A stretch of DNA of 64,000 nt, taken from the NCBI GenBank assembly GCA_007922225.1, contig ML680005.1:1545461-1609460 (forward strand), in the 5' to 3' direction. The notes beneath the pieces were generated by a model that was not told the DNA's origin, did no database searches, and saw only the letters and a list, made by a program, of their open reading frames with translations. The stretch's first letter is position 1; each line of letters opens with the position of its first letter. Of the stretch, positions 23,299 to 34,900 are shown one piece after another. Made by a program: the position numbers and the translations under genes. The stretch is from Emydura subglobosa (taxonomy: Eukaryota > Chordata > Testudines > Chelidae).

Positions 23299-23880
23299 TT
23301 ACCGGTGAGCTGCCCTCAGCACCGCTCTGTCGAACCCCGCGTCCTCTCTTGCCTGCTGGACGATGGCGCTTGAGCTCTGGTTATGCGCTGTGATGGTTCC
23401 TGGGAGGGACACCCTCACCTGCTGGTAGCAGAACTTGATGCATGATGTAATCCTCGAGGGGATGCCATCTCCTCTCCTCCCCGAACCGTGCAGTTTAGGA
23501 AACACAGGGAGAAGATTATCTTAGTTACCATGAAATTGGGAAATCACCTTGGGCAGGATGGCTGGATGCGGCCTCAACTGCACCTTACCCTTGTAGAATA
23601 CTGTATAAGGGGGCTCCGAGGTCAAGGCCCTAATCTCGGAGACCCTCCTAGATGAGGTAATAGCCACCAGGAAGGCTACCTTCCATGAAGGCATGAGCAG
23701 GGGGCATGAAGCCATGGGTTCAAAGGGGGGCCCTGTGCATCTCGAGAGGACCCGGTTGAGATCCCAGGGAGGCCCCGGGTCACAGACTTGCGGGTAAAGC
23801 CTCTTCACCCTCTTGAGGAATCTGACCGACATGGGGTGGGAGAACAGCAATCTCCCCTCTAACGGCTGGTGGAAGGCCAA
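23299..23880 (-). pseudogene. DIRS tyrosine recombinase fragment (copy 2)
   Basis: The - strand frame from 23880 has FHQPLEGRLLFSHPMSVRFL and AITSSRRVSEIRAL (catalytic Arg I), and the 23505-23299 frame has ITSCIKFCYQQVRVSLPGT and REDAGFDRAVLRAAHR. Compared with copy 1, the part with the HxxR box and the Tyr is shortened (TITAHN then QSSSAIVQQARE), so the catalytic centre is lost. Confidence 0.75.
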
Positions 23881-24674
23881 AATGGCTGCTAGGTGAACCT
23901 TCAGCGAGGCCAGCGCCAGACCCTGGAGTTTTAGCTGGAGCAGGTACTCCAGGATCGCCTGTTAACGCGATAGGCTAGACAGACTGCCACAGACTCCGTC
24001 TAAGAGGTAAACCGTTTCCACTTAGCGCGATACACGATCTGTGTAGACGGTTTCCTGCTGCCAAGAAGGAGTTGTTGGGCTTGCACCGAGCCAGCTCTCT
24101 CTCCCTCTCTCAGCCACAGGGCCTCCAGGCCGTGAGGTGCAGGGAGTCCAGGTCCGGTTGCAACAGTTCATAAGGAACGCTTCGGAAATCGACCCACTCA
24201 CGCGACCCCAGAGCGAACAGAACCTCGGACAGCTTGTGTTCCAGGCCAACGCTAATAGGTCCAGTTGGGGAACGCCCCCCTTCTGGAAGATCATCGCCAC
24301 CACCTTCGGGTGCAACTGCCCATCGTGGCGGGGTGGGAACGACTTGCTGAGGCTGCCTGCCTTGTCGTTCCTCACCCCGGGAGTCCCTGCAGAGGGCCGA
24401 GGGGCGTGCTCCCCCCCTGCCCCTCTATGTAAACCATGGCTGCGGTATTGTCCGTCAGCACCTGCCTCACTCTGGCTGTCGGGAATCGGAGGGACACCTT
24501 ATACGCTAGGCGAATGGCCCTCAGCTCCTTCACGTTGCTGTGCAGGAGCTTCTCCCTCTACCTGATTGCCTGAGTGGACGCTGATGTGGGCTCCCCATCT
24601 CACATTCGGAGCATCAGAAATTAGTGTGACCGACTGGACCAGTTCCATCATTGCCCGGAGAGTCCGCCACCAGT

Positions 24675-25586
24675 CTAGGGAGGGCAGGGAACTGAGACAC
24701 CTGCTGGGGGGGCTGAGGATGAGCTGGGGAGTTGATTCCTACTTCTGAACCCCCTATTCCTATAGGGTTGAAAGGGCCTAGGTGGAGGCCTTGGTTGCTG
24801 CTGTGCCTGGGGCCAGAACTTCATCCTGGAAGCCTGGGGCGTGTACAGGCCCAGGGAGCGAAGTGTGGCCCTGGAGTCCTTCAGACTGTGCAGCTTCGCA
24901 TAGATCTGGTCAGAGAATAGGGCCGACCCATCGAAGGGGAGGTCCTGAATCGATTGCTGCACCTCCTGGGACAGGCCCAAGGATTGCAACCACGAGCATC
25001 TCCTCATGGCAATGGCAGAGGCTATGGCCCTACCCGCCGAGTCAGCAGCGTCACTGGACGTCTGGAGCGCTGCCCTAGTCACCATGATTCCTTCATTCAG
25101 GATGGTGGTAAGGTCTGTGGCCTGGTCCTGGGGCAGGGCCTCAGCAAACCGCCTGAGGGAGTCCCACAAATTAAAATTGTATCTACCCAGGGGGCCCTGA
25201 TGGTTGGCAATCCTGAACTGCAGGGCTGCCATTGAATACATTTTTCTCCCAAACAAATCCAGTTTCTTGCTGTCTTTGTCCCTGGGAGTGGACCCTGGAT
25301 GACCTTGCCTGTCCCTCTCGTTGGCTGCATCTACCACCAGGGTTCCCGGGGCCAGGTGAGTAAACAAATACTCAAACCCTCTGGCCAGGATATAATACTT
25401 TTTCTCGGCCACCTTCAACATAAGGGTGACTGAGGAAGGGGTTTGCCACAGGGCCTTTACAATTTTGAGGACCCTGTCATGGACTGGTAAGGCCACCCTC
25501 GCTGGGGCAGCCGCTACCAGCACATTGAAGAGGGAATCATCGGCCTCCTCTAACTCCTTCACCTCCAGCCCCAAGTTGGAGGCCAC
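24675..25586 (-). pseudogene. DIRS gag-like protein, longest open part (copy 2)
   Basis: About 303 codons stay open, longer than the same region of copy 1. They carry MASNLGLEVKELEEAD at the start, the FGRKMYSMAALQFR block in the middle, CSWLQSLGLSQEVQQSI later, and a Pro/Gln/Arg-rich tail. The region upstream (26330-25600) continues the Ser/Arg-rich part in broken frames. The protein is presumed to coat the element RNA. Confidence 0.65.
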
Positions 25587-26330
25587 CCTCTTGAGCAGCT
25601 CCTAGTGCGCCCTGAAATCCTCCAGTGGCGCCATATGGTCCTGGGAGAGTGCCTTGTCCGGTGAGGAGGAAGAGGACTGCTGGAGCACATCCTGCAGGTG
25701 TTCCCTCACCTGATGAAGAGATGCACCCGTAGAGGGTCCCTCCATGGGGTCCAACTCCTCGTCCGAAGAGTGGTGCATATGGGCCTTCTCCTGAGCTGGA
25801 GGCACGGACTGAACTCCCGCTGACAGGATGGATTGTGGCCTCTGTCCCATTTGGATGCCCTGTGGGGCCCAATAAGGCCATTGCTGTGGCCATTGACCCC
25901 GGGGCCAAGCTGGGGCTGACTGTGCTGTCGGCTGTGGTGCCTTGTGGGGGCGTCAGCTGTCCCGTTGACTGTCCACCCTGTGGACCCCAAGCCACTAGAC
26001 CTGCGGTGCTGTGCATGGCCTTGGTCCTGGGCACTGTCCAGTGCCGGGGACCGTCCTCTCAACGCCTCTGAGCTGGAGGATGATGAGGACCACCTCCGTT
26101 GCCGCGAATGGTGCCGGCAAGTAGAGGTGCTCTCTGAGGAGCTCGAGGTACCGGAGCTTTGTCTCTACCCTTTGGTGACTGAGACCGGCGCTGCTCCGAG
26201 CTCTGCAGTGCCGAGCCTAACTCCGGAGACCGGGTTCTGCGTCGGGGACTGTGCGGTGTGGGGTCTTCGTATGGCAACCGGGTTCCACACTGCTTTGGTG
26301 TGGGCAAACTCCTCGGTGCTGGGGACAACG

Positions 26331-28514
26331 AAGTCATGCCTGGGGCTGAGAACTGTTCGTTGTAGCTCGCTCTGGGAGGATACGACTTCCACCCCCTCTA
26401 GCTCAGCGAGGTAGGAATTGACAAAATCCATCTCTGCCTGTTTCTTACTGTCATGCGGGCTGGCTTGAGTGGGGGGGCATTTAGTATATTGGGTGACATC
26501 AGTATGGCAGAATCATAATAATCCATGTGGGATAGGCCATGTCAGGTACTGTTCGGAAAGTTATAATGTGCTAAGTCAGATGATAATACTTATGTTCATG
26601 TGTGATATTTGAAATGGAAGTTGTAGATGTATTTGAGATATCTGTGTTTCAAATTGTGCTGCCTGGCCAACACCCCAGATAGGATGGCTGCAGAACAATG
26701 GCCTGCATAATGGCCCATTAAGGCATTCCCAGGTGCAAGGGGCCCAGAGGGAGAAGCCAGCATCACCACTGAGTCACCAGAACCTGCTTACGTGACTCTG
26801 CACTCCATTTTAGCTCCTGTAAGTTTCACAGGCCACATGGCCAAAAGACAGAGGGTTTATAAGATCAAGCCAGAGAAACCATTTCGTCTTTGCTCCTGTC
26901 CAGTCTGCAGACACACACCTACCTCTGGATCAATTCATCTTGCAACTGAGCTGAAGGACTTAGACCCATCCAGGTACTGGATGTGAACCAGAGGGGACTA
27001 CACAAGCCTGCAACTCCACATTTCTTCCAGAAACCTGATGTACATGGACTTTCAATCATTTGTATATCTGTGATTTACTTTAACCCTTTAACATTTCTCT
27101 CATGGTTTATTTCCTTCTTTTCACAATAAACCTTTAGTTTAGATACTAAAGGATTGTCTGCCAGCGTGGGATTTTAGGTAAGGTCCAAACTTATATTGAT
27201 CTGGTGCTGTGGCTGACCCCTTGGGGTCAATGGGAACCTTTTTAGTAAAGAGCAGAGAGTTTAAGTAACTGATCTCTTTACTGGACCTAGTGCTGATGTG
27301 GGAGCCTGGAGCTGAAATGCAGTAAAGGGGGCTGTGGGCATTTGTGGACTAGTTTCTTGATATCCAGTGTGGGGAAATCAGAAGCAGTTCGTGGCTGGTT
27401 GGGAAACTGGGCTTCAGTGTCACCCACCAGCGTGGGGAGAATCTGCTCTCCCTTTGCAGCCTGCCCTGATCTTGGCATTATCAGTTGGCTACCCTGGGCA
27501 CTGACGTATCACACTTACCCAGAAATTCATTGAGTTGCTGGGCAGCTAATGGCAACTGCTCCTTGTTGGTTATAATCTCCACCAGGTCCCTTTCCTCTGC
27601 TCCACCGCCCCGGATAGCGGGCAAGGTTCTTGCTAGCTCTTTTTGGAAGGTCTGTCTGTGTTGTTTACACAGATCTCTGAAATGCTGGATTTTCCTCTTG
27701 ATCTCGGGGAAGGCCATAGCAGCTCTGTCCCTCCCCATGTCGTTGCACCGGACGTCGCACTCCGTCAGGTGCTCCAAGGCACTTTGAAAATCGTTAATCA
27801 GCACCGAGCTGATCTCCTGCACTAGCTGAGCGGCTCTGGAATCCAGCAGGCTCAGCGGGTACAGCCAGACTCGCACCGGTACAGCGTTTTCACCAGAGAC
27901 TCCAAGCCGCTTAGGGAGAGTGGAGTAAACGTCCATGGCATCTTGATAAGTAACCGGGTTGTTCTCAAGAGCATAATCGCCATAGAATTTGCAACTAAAA
28001 TTTTCAGTTTTTTCTGCTTCCTTGTTCTTCTTCTCCCTAGACCCTTCTTCTCTTCCGGAAACCTTTGGTATCTTTTCTAGCATCAGTTTCAAGTTTCCGT
28101 CTATCTCTCCCACACTCTCTGATGAAGAAACCTCCCGGTCAAACACAAAGAAAGCCTGAGCCCCGTACAGCACAGCTGTGACCACATGGGTGGCCGTGCC
28201 TTGGTCAAACACAGCAGGATAAACATTGTTCTCAGTCCCCAACTGGCTCATGGTCAGCTGCTCAAACCTGTCTGTCACTGAATAATGGAGAACCACTCGA
28301 GCATGACGTTTTGATTTGGTATCATTTAAAAATGCTGCAGATCCACCCACTTCCACCATCCCCCCCAGGACACTGGCCTTCAGGGATGCAGACAGACTGA
28401 GGGCAGAGGTCTTGTCTTCAATGGTGTCAGAGGCAATGATCTGGAATTCAGTATTGTGCTTTGGCATTGTCTCCACGTCTCTCTTAAGGGCCTCGATGCC
28501 CCACAAAGTGATAC
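26331..28514 (-). pseudogene. SNTX-like gene copy, second exon disrupted by a solo LTR and a DIRS element
   Basis: On the - strand a splice acceptor (TTGTCCAG) at 28515 opens an exon in the same phase as the intact gene. The frame 28514-27514 aligns with the start of the intact exon 2: GITLWGIEALK, EFQIIASDTIEDK, DQGTATHVVTAVLYGAQAFF, SCKFYGDYALENNP and VPVRVWLYPLSLLDS. At 27514 it is split by the solo LTR. It resumes at 26448-26331 (AEMDFVNSYLAELEGVEVV, matching the thioredoxin-like start of the intact gene) and then fuses with DIRS gag sequence. The FN3 and GTPase parts are absent. No exon 1 was found upstream to about 39 kb. The family gives membrane-pore-type folds in fish venoms, but this copy cannot encode a whole product. 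Confidence 0.85.
26449..27513 (+). mobile_element. Solo LTR (1065 bp) with perfect 5-bp target duplication
   Basis: It starts TGTCATGC and ends TATCACA, flanked on both sides by CTTAC (26444-26448 and 27514-27518). A TATA-like TTTATAAG lies near 26856 and AATAAA at 27125-27130. It is a close relative of the LTR at 57019-58181, which still has internal sequence attached. Removing it restores a continuous alignment of the SNTX-like exon on the - strand (FLGK then KQAEMDF), which confirms the boundaries. Confidence 0.93.
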
Positions 28515-28786
28515 CTGGACAATTCCACAGGAGCACAGAGTCAGTGATCACTGGAGAGGATAAGAAATTGTTCCATGTAATGTAATAAGTTGTGCCATAT
28601 TAAAGACACACCGTGAGCAAAAGAATACCAGCATTGAGGGCTCAAATCGCTGTGCCCTGTCATCTGACCCTCTGTTAGAATCTCTGTCTGTCCATCTCAT
28701 AGATTCGTAGACTTTAATGCCAGAAGGGACCAGGTGCTGCTCCCCACGAAGGACAGGTCGATCAGATTCTGTACAGACTATCAGAA
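28515..28786. other. Upstream flank of the broken SNTX-like exon
   Basis: No gene is seen. A short degraded CR1-like 3' piece (CATAGATTCGTAGACTTTAA, about 28700-28720) is present. Confidence 0.4.
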
Positions 28787-29262
28787 TCATAGAATCATAG
28801 AATATTAGAGTTGGAAGGGACCTCAGGAGGTCATCTAGTCCAACCCTCTGCTCAAAGCAGGACTAACCTCAGCTATATCATCCCAACCAGGGCTTTGTCA
28901 AGCCTCAGCTTAAAAACCTCTAAGGATGGAGATTCCACCACCTCCCTAGGTAACCCATTCCAGTGCTTCACCACCCTCCTAGTGAAAAACTTTTTCCTAA
29001 TGTCCAACCTAGACCTCCCGCCCTGCAACTTGAGACCATTGCTTCTTGTTCTCTCATCTGCCACCACTGAGAACAGCCTAGCCCCATCCTCCCTGGAACC
29101 CCCTTTCAGGTAGTTAAAGGCTGCTATCAAATCCCCCCTCATTCTTCTCTTTTGCAGACTGAACAAGCCCAGTTCCCTCAGCCTCTCCTCATAAGTCCTG
29201 TGCTCCAGCCCCCTAATCATTTTTGTTGCCGTCCGCTGCACTCTCTCCAACTTGTCCACAAG
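28787..29262 (-). mobile_element. CR1 LINE 3' fragment
   Basis: On the - strand the frame 29259-28873 encodes the C-terminal end ([38 protein letters not shown]) and ends in the CR1 3' repeat (ATAGAATCATAGAAT on the + strand, about 28790-28804). It is truncated at its 5' end by the Gypsy fragment at 29263. It is nearly identical to the + strand CR1 at 30378-30929. Confidence 0.92.
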
Positions 29263-29505
29263 CTGAATATGATCACCATGTCTGATGCCTACCCCACGCC
29301 TATGACAGATGAGATTCTAGACAAGTTGGGGGGAGGGTCGTTACCTCGCTACTATGGATCTCACCAAAGGCTACTGGCAGGTACCTTTAAACCCAGACAG
29401 AAATCTGCCTTCATCACCCCAGTAGGGCTCTTTGAGTTCTTGGTCTTACTTTGCGGCCTTAAGGGGGCAGCTGCCACCTTCCAGTGCCTGGTGGATCAGT
29501 GACTG
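29263..29505 (+). pseudogene. Gypsy/Ty3 reverse transcriptase fragment
   Basis: Two overlapping frames give the family motifs: [17 protein letters not shown], then MDLTKGYWQVPLNP in another frame, then SAFITPVGLFEFLVLLCGL back in the first frame and ATFQCLVDQ. These match the Ty3/Gypsy motif order (DAYP, LDLxKGYWQV, TPxGLFxF, GLxxAPATFQ). There are two frameshifts. Both flanks are abrupt, and a CR1 fragment joins on the left. Confidence 0.82.
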
Positions 29506-29869
29506 AGGGGAGGGAGGACTTTGCCCTGGTGAGCAATTCGGACAGAAGGGATTTTTTTTTTTGGCTGGTTTTTGTTCGCACCTATTTAGCTCAAATGACT
29601 GAATAAACAGTCAGGAATAGGGTTAAAGTTTTAACTCCCAATCTCCTTCAATTCAGGGGTAAGAGAGCTCCTAATCCATATCTCCAAATCCTTCAGAAAA
29701 AGACCACTAGCATCATACTTGACATTCCATATATTCCTCAGATAAAAACAAAAAACCAAGCAGAAAGGTCCCTCTCCGCACACACATTTTTGAAGAGGAA
29801 ATACAGCTACAAGACATCAGACCTTTTTCTCTATCATAAAGAAGCAAAAATAAAGGGGGAGGGGAGGCA
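29506..29869. other. No gene seen
   Basis: Low-complexity AT-rich sequence with a poly-T run (29547-29557). Nothing recognised. Confidence 0.4.
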
Positions 29870-30240
29870 CCAGTCCAATTATTTTTTCATACTTCATATA
29901 ACCTTTAAAAATGGGGGTGCTTCGCTTCATCACCTCAACCGATCACACTGCTCAGGATAGAACTCAACCGAGGAGCAGCCCTGGGGTAACCAGGACCCAA
30001 ACTAAACCAGATTTGATTGGTCAAAATCAGCTCTATGAACTGCACCCAGAAATGAAGTGGACGCTGGGGCAGATGACAGAGCAGTGGTGTCACATGACGT
30101 GTGTGGACACCCCCCTCCCCAGGTTAGCAGCTGCATTCTGCACCAAGTGACATTTCTTAGGGTGCTGGAGGAGTAGCACATGCAGAGCACACTGTAACTA
30201 TTTAGTCTGGTGATTACTAGAATCCTTAATCAGAGACACC
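29870..30240 (-). repeat. Possible L2-like LINE 3' fragment
   Basis: On the - strand LVQNAAA-like words (about 30155-30130) and a following H..LL..L..LPFWVQF pattern resemble the end of L2/Rex1-type reverse transcriptases. The match is weak and frame-shifted. Confidence 0.3.
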
Positions 30241-30377
30241 CCCTCCTTTCCAACACCCCCAAGATGGAACAGGTCAGTCTATGTTTTCTCATACGTTGTA
30301 GCTTTTTGTTGCTTGAAAAAAAAAAAACCTGTAAAACTCACTCCAAATAGCTTTCTTATAAGATTTTGCCAACCAAG

Positions 30378-30929
30378 CATTGGTGAGGCCGCATTTAGAA
30401 TATTGTGTCCAGTTTTGGGCCCCCTAATACAAAAAGGATGTGGACAAGTTGGAGAGAGTCCAGCGGAGGGCAACAAAAATGATTAGGGGGCTGGAGCACA
30501 GGACTTATGAGGAGAGGCTGAGGGAACTGGGCTTGTTTAGTCTGCAAAAGAGAAGAATGAGGGGGGATTTGATAGCGGCCTTTAACTACCTGAAAGGGGG
30601 TTCCAGGGAGGATGGGGCTAGGCTGTTCTCGGTGGTGGCAGATGACAGAAAAAGGAGCAACGGTCTCAAGTTGCAGGGAGGGAGGTCTAGGTTGGACATT
30701 AGGAAAAAGTTTTTTACTAGGAGGGTGGTGAAGCACTGGAATGGGTTACCTAGGGAGGTGGTGGAATCTCCATCCTTAGACGTTTTTAAGCTGAGGCTTG
30801 ACAAAGCCCTGGTTGGGATGATATAGCAGAGGTTAGTCCTGCTTTGAGCAGGAGGTTGGACTAGATGACCTCCTGAGGTCCCTTCCAACTCTAATATTCT
30901 GTGATTCTATGATTCTATGAAGTACTTTT
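30378..30929 (+). mobile_element. CR1 LINE 3' fragment
   Basis: The frame 30440-30826 encodes [20 protein letters not shown] and [18 protein letters not shown], and starts in the [12 protein letters not shown] region. It ends with ATTCTGTGATTCTATGATTC. The inverted partner at 28787-29262 is almost the same sequence, about 1.1 kb away. Confidence 0.92.
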
Positions 30930-30954
30930 CCTCCCTCCACCCCAAACCCTGACA

Positions 30955-31143
30955 CATACAGAAACTGAAATCTGTTTCCATCTGGTAGAAGCACTAATCA
31001 GAGGCAGAAGAAGCCAGAAAACCCAGAGCTAGTCTGAGAAATCTCCAGCAGCCCGGGAGACAGCACAGAAATCAGAGCGACCTGCAGGCTCAGAGGGAAG
31101 AACAGAGAGTCTGAGCTGACTGCAAGCTGAGCTGGCAGCACCA
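30955..31143 (+). promoter_or_regulatory. Candidate 5' noncoding exon upstream of the intact SNTX-like gene
   Basis: A purine-rich stretch (GAGGGAAGAACAGAGAGTCTG) ends in CACCAG followed by GTACCGTGTG, a fair splice donor, and lies on the strand of the gene at 39229. Its end resembles a segment of the R1 repeats (AAAGGTACAGTGCTGTCTG, about 7988-8007 and 14371-14390). It has no coding frame. The idea rests on sequence resemblance alone. Confidence 0.25.
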
Positions 31144-31989
31144 GGTACCGTGTGTGTCTGAAGTCTGGCTACAGTGTTTGACCAGAGAATCCACGGTGTT
31201 GACGATTGTCACTGGAAGTTTTAAGTTACTGTACAGAGTAAATGCAGTTAACAGGCTAATTTCTCCTTAGCAGTGTCTGTAGGGATAAAATGCCCACTGA
31301 CCTTGCTTCCAGCCAGGAACCAGAGAGTACTTGATGGTTAGAAGCTTAACTAGAGGGTGTGTCTTTATTTTTAAATACAACAATATGGATTTGTTAGATT
31401 CTCACTGAATTTAGTTCCCTTAGTCACACATTCTACAGAATGAACCCTGGCTGAGTGCAGCTACTGTCAATGCAAAGGCAAGGAGAAAAGGTAAAGGAAG
31501 GTCTGGAAACGCTGTATCCTGGCATGTCCTTTGGGAGTGCTGCCCAGTATTTTTCCTAATACTCTCAGCTCAGTATATATAGCCTAAAACAGACCTCAGA
31601 CTTTGGTGGGAAGGGCTACATCTCTGTGATCTAAGGAAGCTGTGAACTGGAGGTAGAGCTGTGTTGTGTGTAGCGGCTGTGTAAGCTGAGGGTGGGGACT
31701 CTGTCAAGGCTTCTGTCAGGCAGGAGACAGAAGGGGGATCCAGAGCTCCCCGTCACCTTGGTCAGTAGGGGCGTCGGCCGCCCTGGCGTCTCCCCAGGCA
31801 GTGGATGCAGCACTGCCTCCCTCTGCTGGGAAAAGTGCTGGGGTCCAGGTTTTTATGCAGGAAAGTTACCGAATCTAGGCCTGGCCTCTGAGGTTAAACG
31901 GCACTGGGCTGCGAAATGTAGCAGTGAGAATAGTCACAACTCAGGGGAATGTTAAACAGCAACTACTGCAGTTAGACGTTTTTCAAATC
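31144..31989. other. No gene seen
   Basis: Unassigned sequence between the candidate noncoding exon and the ERV. Nothing recognised on either strand. Confidence 0.4.
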
Positions 31990-34900
31990 AGCAGCTCTGG
32001 ATAATGTGCATCAAGGAGTCTTAAGACAGCTGGCTGAGGAATTCCCTGGGCTCTTAATACTGAACTCCAGTAACTCTAGGAATTTAGCTTTTTGATCAGG
32101 GTTCACAGAAGGGAAAGGGTTACTTTTAATTACTTCATATTGAGAACAAACAGCATAGTCAGCCACAAGAATACTTTTAGAATTTTTTTGACGAGAGCCA
32201 GTAACATAGAAAACCAATTTTGGGTTCTGCAAAGGGTGGATAACAATGAGGCAGGATTAAAAACTGGACATTGGGTGAGTGTAATATGACCTGCAAACAA
32301 CAACAGAATTTCATATTTTGTTAAGCAAATATGAGGTACAGAAATGATAAGTGGAGAACCAAGGACCAGAGTTTCCGAGGTTTTACCCAAGGCAGCTGCA
32401 GCTGCAGCGGCACGGAGACAAGGTAGAAGCCCTGCAGCTACAGGGTTCAGGGCATTACTGTAACAGGCAATGGTTTTATGCTTATTCCCATACATTTGTA
32501 TGGGGACACTTAAAACAAACCCATTTTTTCATAACAAAACAATATAAATGGTTTTGAATAATTAGGCAAACCAACTGTTGGTACACTAGACAGTGCATAT
32601 TTTACAGAGGTAAAAAACTTATTTTGTTTTGGCAGACTAGGGAAGAGGTTCAGAAATTTTAAGTCGAGTGAGTTTTTGCAGAGGCTTAACTATAGAGGCA
32701 TAGCCCAAAATTTATTGGCGGCAATAGCCTGCTATGCCAACAAAAAGGTTCTCATTTGTGACACAGTAGTAGGTTTAGGAACTTGCAGGATAGCCTGGAC
32801 TCGACTGGCGTTGTTCACCTGCAGAAATGTCATGGCCTAAATAATGAACTTGGGACAGACAAAGTTGCAATTTTTTTTTAGAGGCTTTGTATCCCTTATT
32901 AGCCAGAGCAGAAAGCAGAGTTAAAGAATTTTTTTACAGGCTGTTAAAGAAGGAAGGGCTAAGAGCAAATTATTTACATTTGAATTAAAACAAAACCTTT
33001 TGTAAACACTATATTATTTAAATTTTTACAACAGGAAAGGAAGGTAGAACAACAGAATTAACAGCTTTTAAATTTTACGCAAAGCAATAAACATTTTTTT
33101 AGGTTTTTTAACGGGGAAAATTGGGGTGTTACAGAGGATTTGAGTAGACACAATAATTCTTTGTTTAAGGAAAGATATAATTACAGGACATATTTTTTTT
33201 GTATGCTGGATATTTTAGGATTTTGTTTTTGTTTAAGAAATACAGCTAAAACAGAATTTTCATTTTTACAAGGAAAATAACAAATTAATTTTATTTGGTA
33301 AACAATAAATAGTACAATTAAATTTTACGAAGTAAATCTTTATTTATTAGGTTAACTGGAGAATAACAACTTAAAAGAAAAGTATGCTGATTAGAAATAG
33401 GTTTTAAAGAAACAGATAGTGGTTTAGACACTAGATGCGGCATTAATTGGTTAAAATTTTTACTGCATTTATATTTTTTGTTGATAAGGGAATAGAGAGA
33501 ACTCCTGAGCTTTTAAGGTGGATTTGCTGGCTTTAGTGTCTATAAAACATTTTACTGTTTTTTTATTAATAAGACAAGACACATAAAGACTTGATTAATT
33601 TATTAATAAAAGGGTGCATTAATGAAGTAATTTTTCTCCAGGCTGTTTTAATATAAAGGTTGAGTTTGGTCTCGGGGAAGAGGTGGTGGTGGCCTAAATG
33701 TCCACTCCGACTGGCCAGATCACTTTGGACATTTTGCTTTTTAGTGTCCTAACTGTTTACAATAGTGGCAGGAGGAATCTCCTGGGGCCAAAAAGGTACC
33801 ACGTCCCACTCCCCGACTCTGGCCTTGACCCCTTTATATACTCCTTTATTTGAATTTTCAATTTTTCTTTTTTGGAGTCCTTTAGACTCCTTATCTGGGA
33901 TTTATGCAGTCTTTCTTTAGAGTTTTCACTCTGTCTGCATTTTATCTTCAGCCCCCCCTCTCCTTCTGCCCTAAGCCATGTTGTTTGAACCAGGATTCTT
34001 AAGGGCCCATCCTTACTTTTACAATTCCCCCCCCCCTCCGCTTTGGTGCTGCAATGCACCACACTGCATTAAACTTTGTTTTATTTTTTTTATTTTAGCA
34101 TACATATTATATACTGCTGTTTTTATTTTGGATTCAGCATACTTATTTGCATTTTTTTGCAGTACATTTAAAGCAACATTTTATAAGCATTATAACTACT
34201 TACATACACACAAAAATACTACTAATACCCTTAAATACAAGTAACATGATGTAGAAAAGTTTGGACCCCATAGGCTCCATTGATTTGTTTTATGGAGCTT
34301 TGCTACTTTTTCTTTAGCTCAACCTTTTTTTTTTTTTTTTCCATTCCTTTTTGTACCGGTAACTTGCCCGCAGCCCATGCTGCTAACACCGCCCCTAAGG
34401 GGCTGCCCTCAGGGATTTTACTGCCACCGAGCCCCATCTCCCGTCCACAGCACTATCACTTTTTACACACACTTGCACGCGTTCCGTGTTAACACAGCAC
34501 TCGGTTTTGTTCTTTAAAGAACAGGTCAGAAAATTTGATCCGAGCCCTTATCTTAGTACTTAAACTAGCATGCATTTATTTTAAGCACACTTTGTGGACA
34601 CTCTGTGCACAGAACAATTGGGGATATGCATATATCTCTTTAACTCACTTCCGGAGGAATTTTACCACAAGCAAAATTAAAGGTACAGACTAAAGAAAGG
34701 GTAGGGAGATTCCATGCACGAAAAAAAACTTGTGCCACCCTGGACTTTTGCGTTAATGAGCCCTCAAAGTCAACACATGGCCATCGTCAAGGACGATGCT
34801 AGGGTGCCCTTTTTGGAATCTCCCAAGAGAAAAGCCTGTCAAGTACAAAGAAACAGACAACAAACACAAAACATAGAGGTACCTGGAATCCCTGGAGACT

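Larger units (their letters stand above)
22918..26330 (-). mobile_element. DIRS-type retroelement, copy 2, with reverse transcriptase deleted
   Basis: On the - strand this copy has the gag-like region (about 26330-24675), then directly a piece of RNase H (about 24660-24020), a recombinase (23880-23299) and the terminal structure (23265-22918). The reverse transcriptase seen in copy 1 at 2540-3135 is missing. The gag 5' part is also cut at about 26330, where SNTX-like coding sequence begins. Matching to copy 1 is clear throughout (AEKKYYILARGFEYLF, LDLFGRKMYSMAALQFR). Confidence 0.85.

Noticed and set aside
27481..27513. C-terminal residues read from the LTR in the - strand frame of the broken SNTX-like copy
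   Set aside because: These codons belong to the inserted solo LTR, as shown by the CTTAC duplication; they are not part of the gene.
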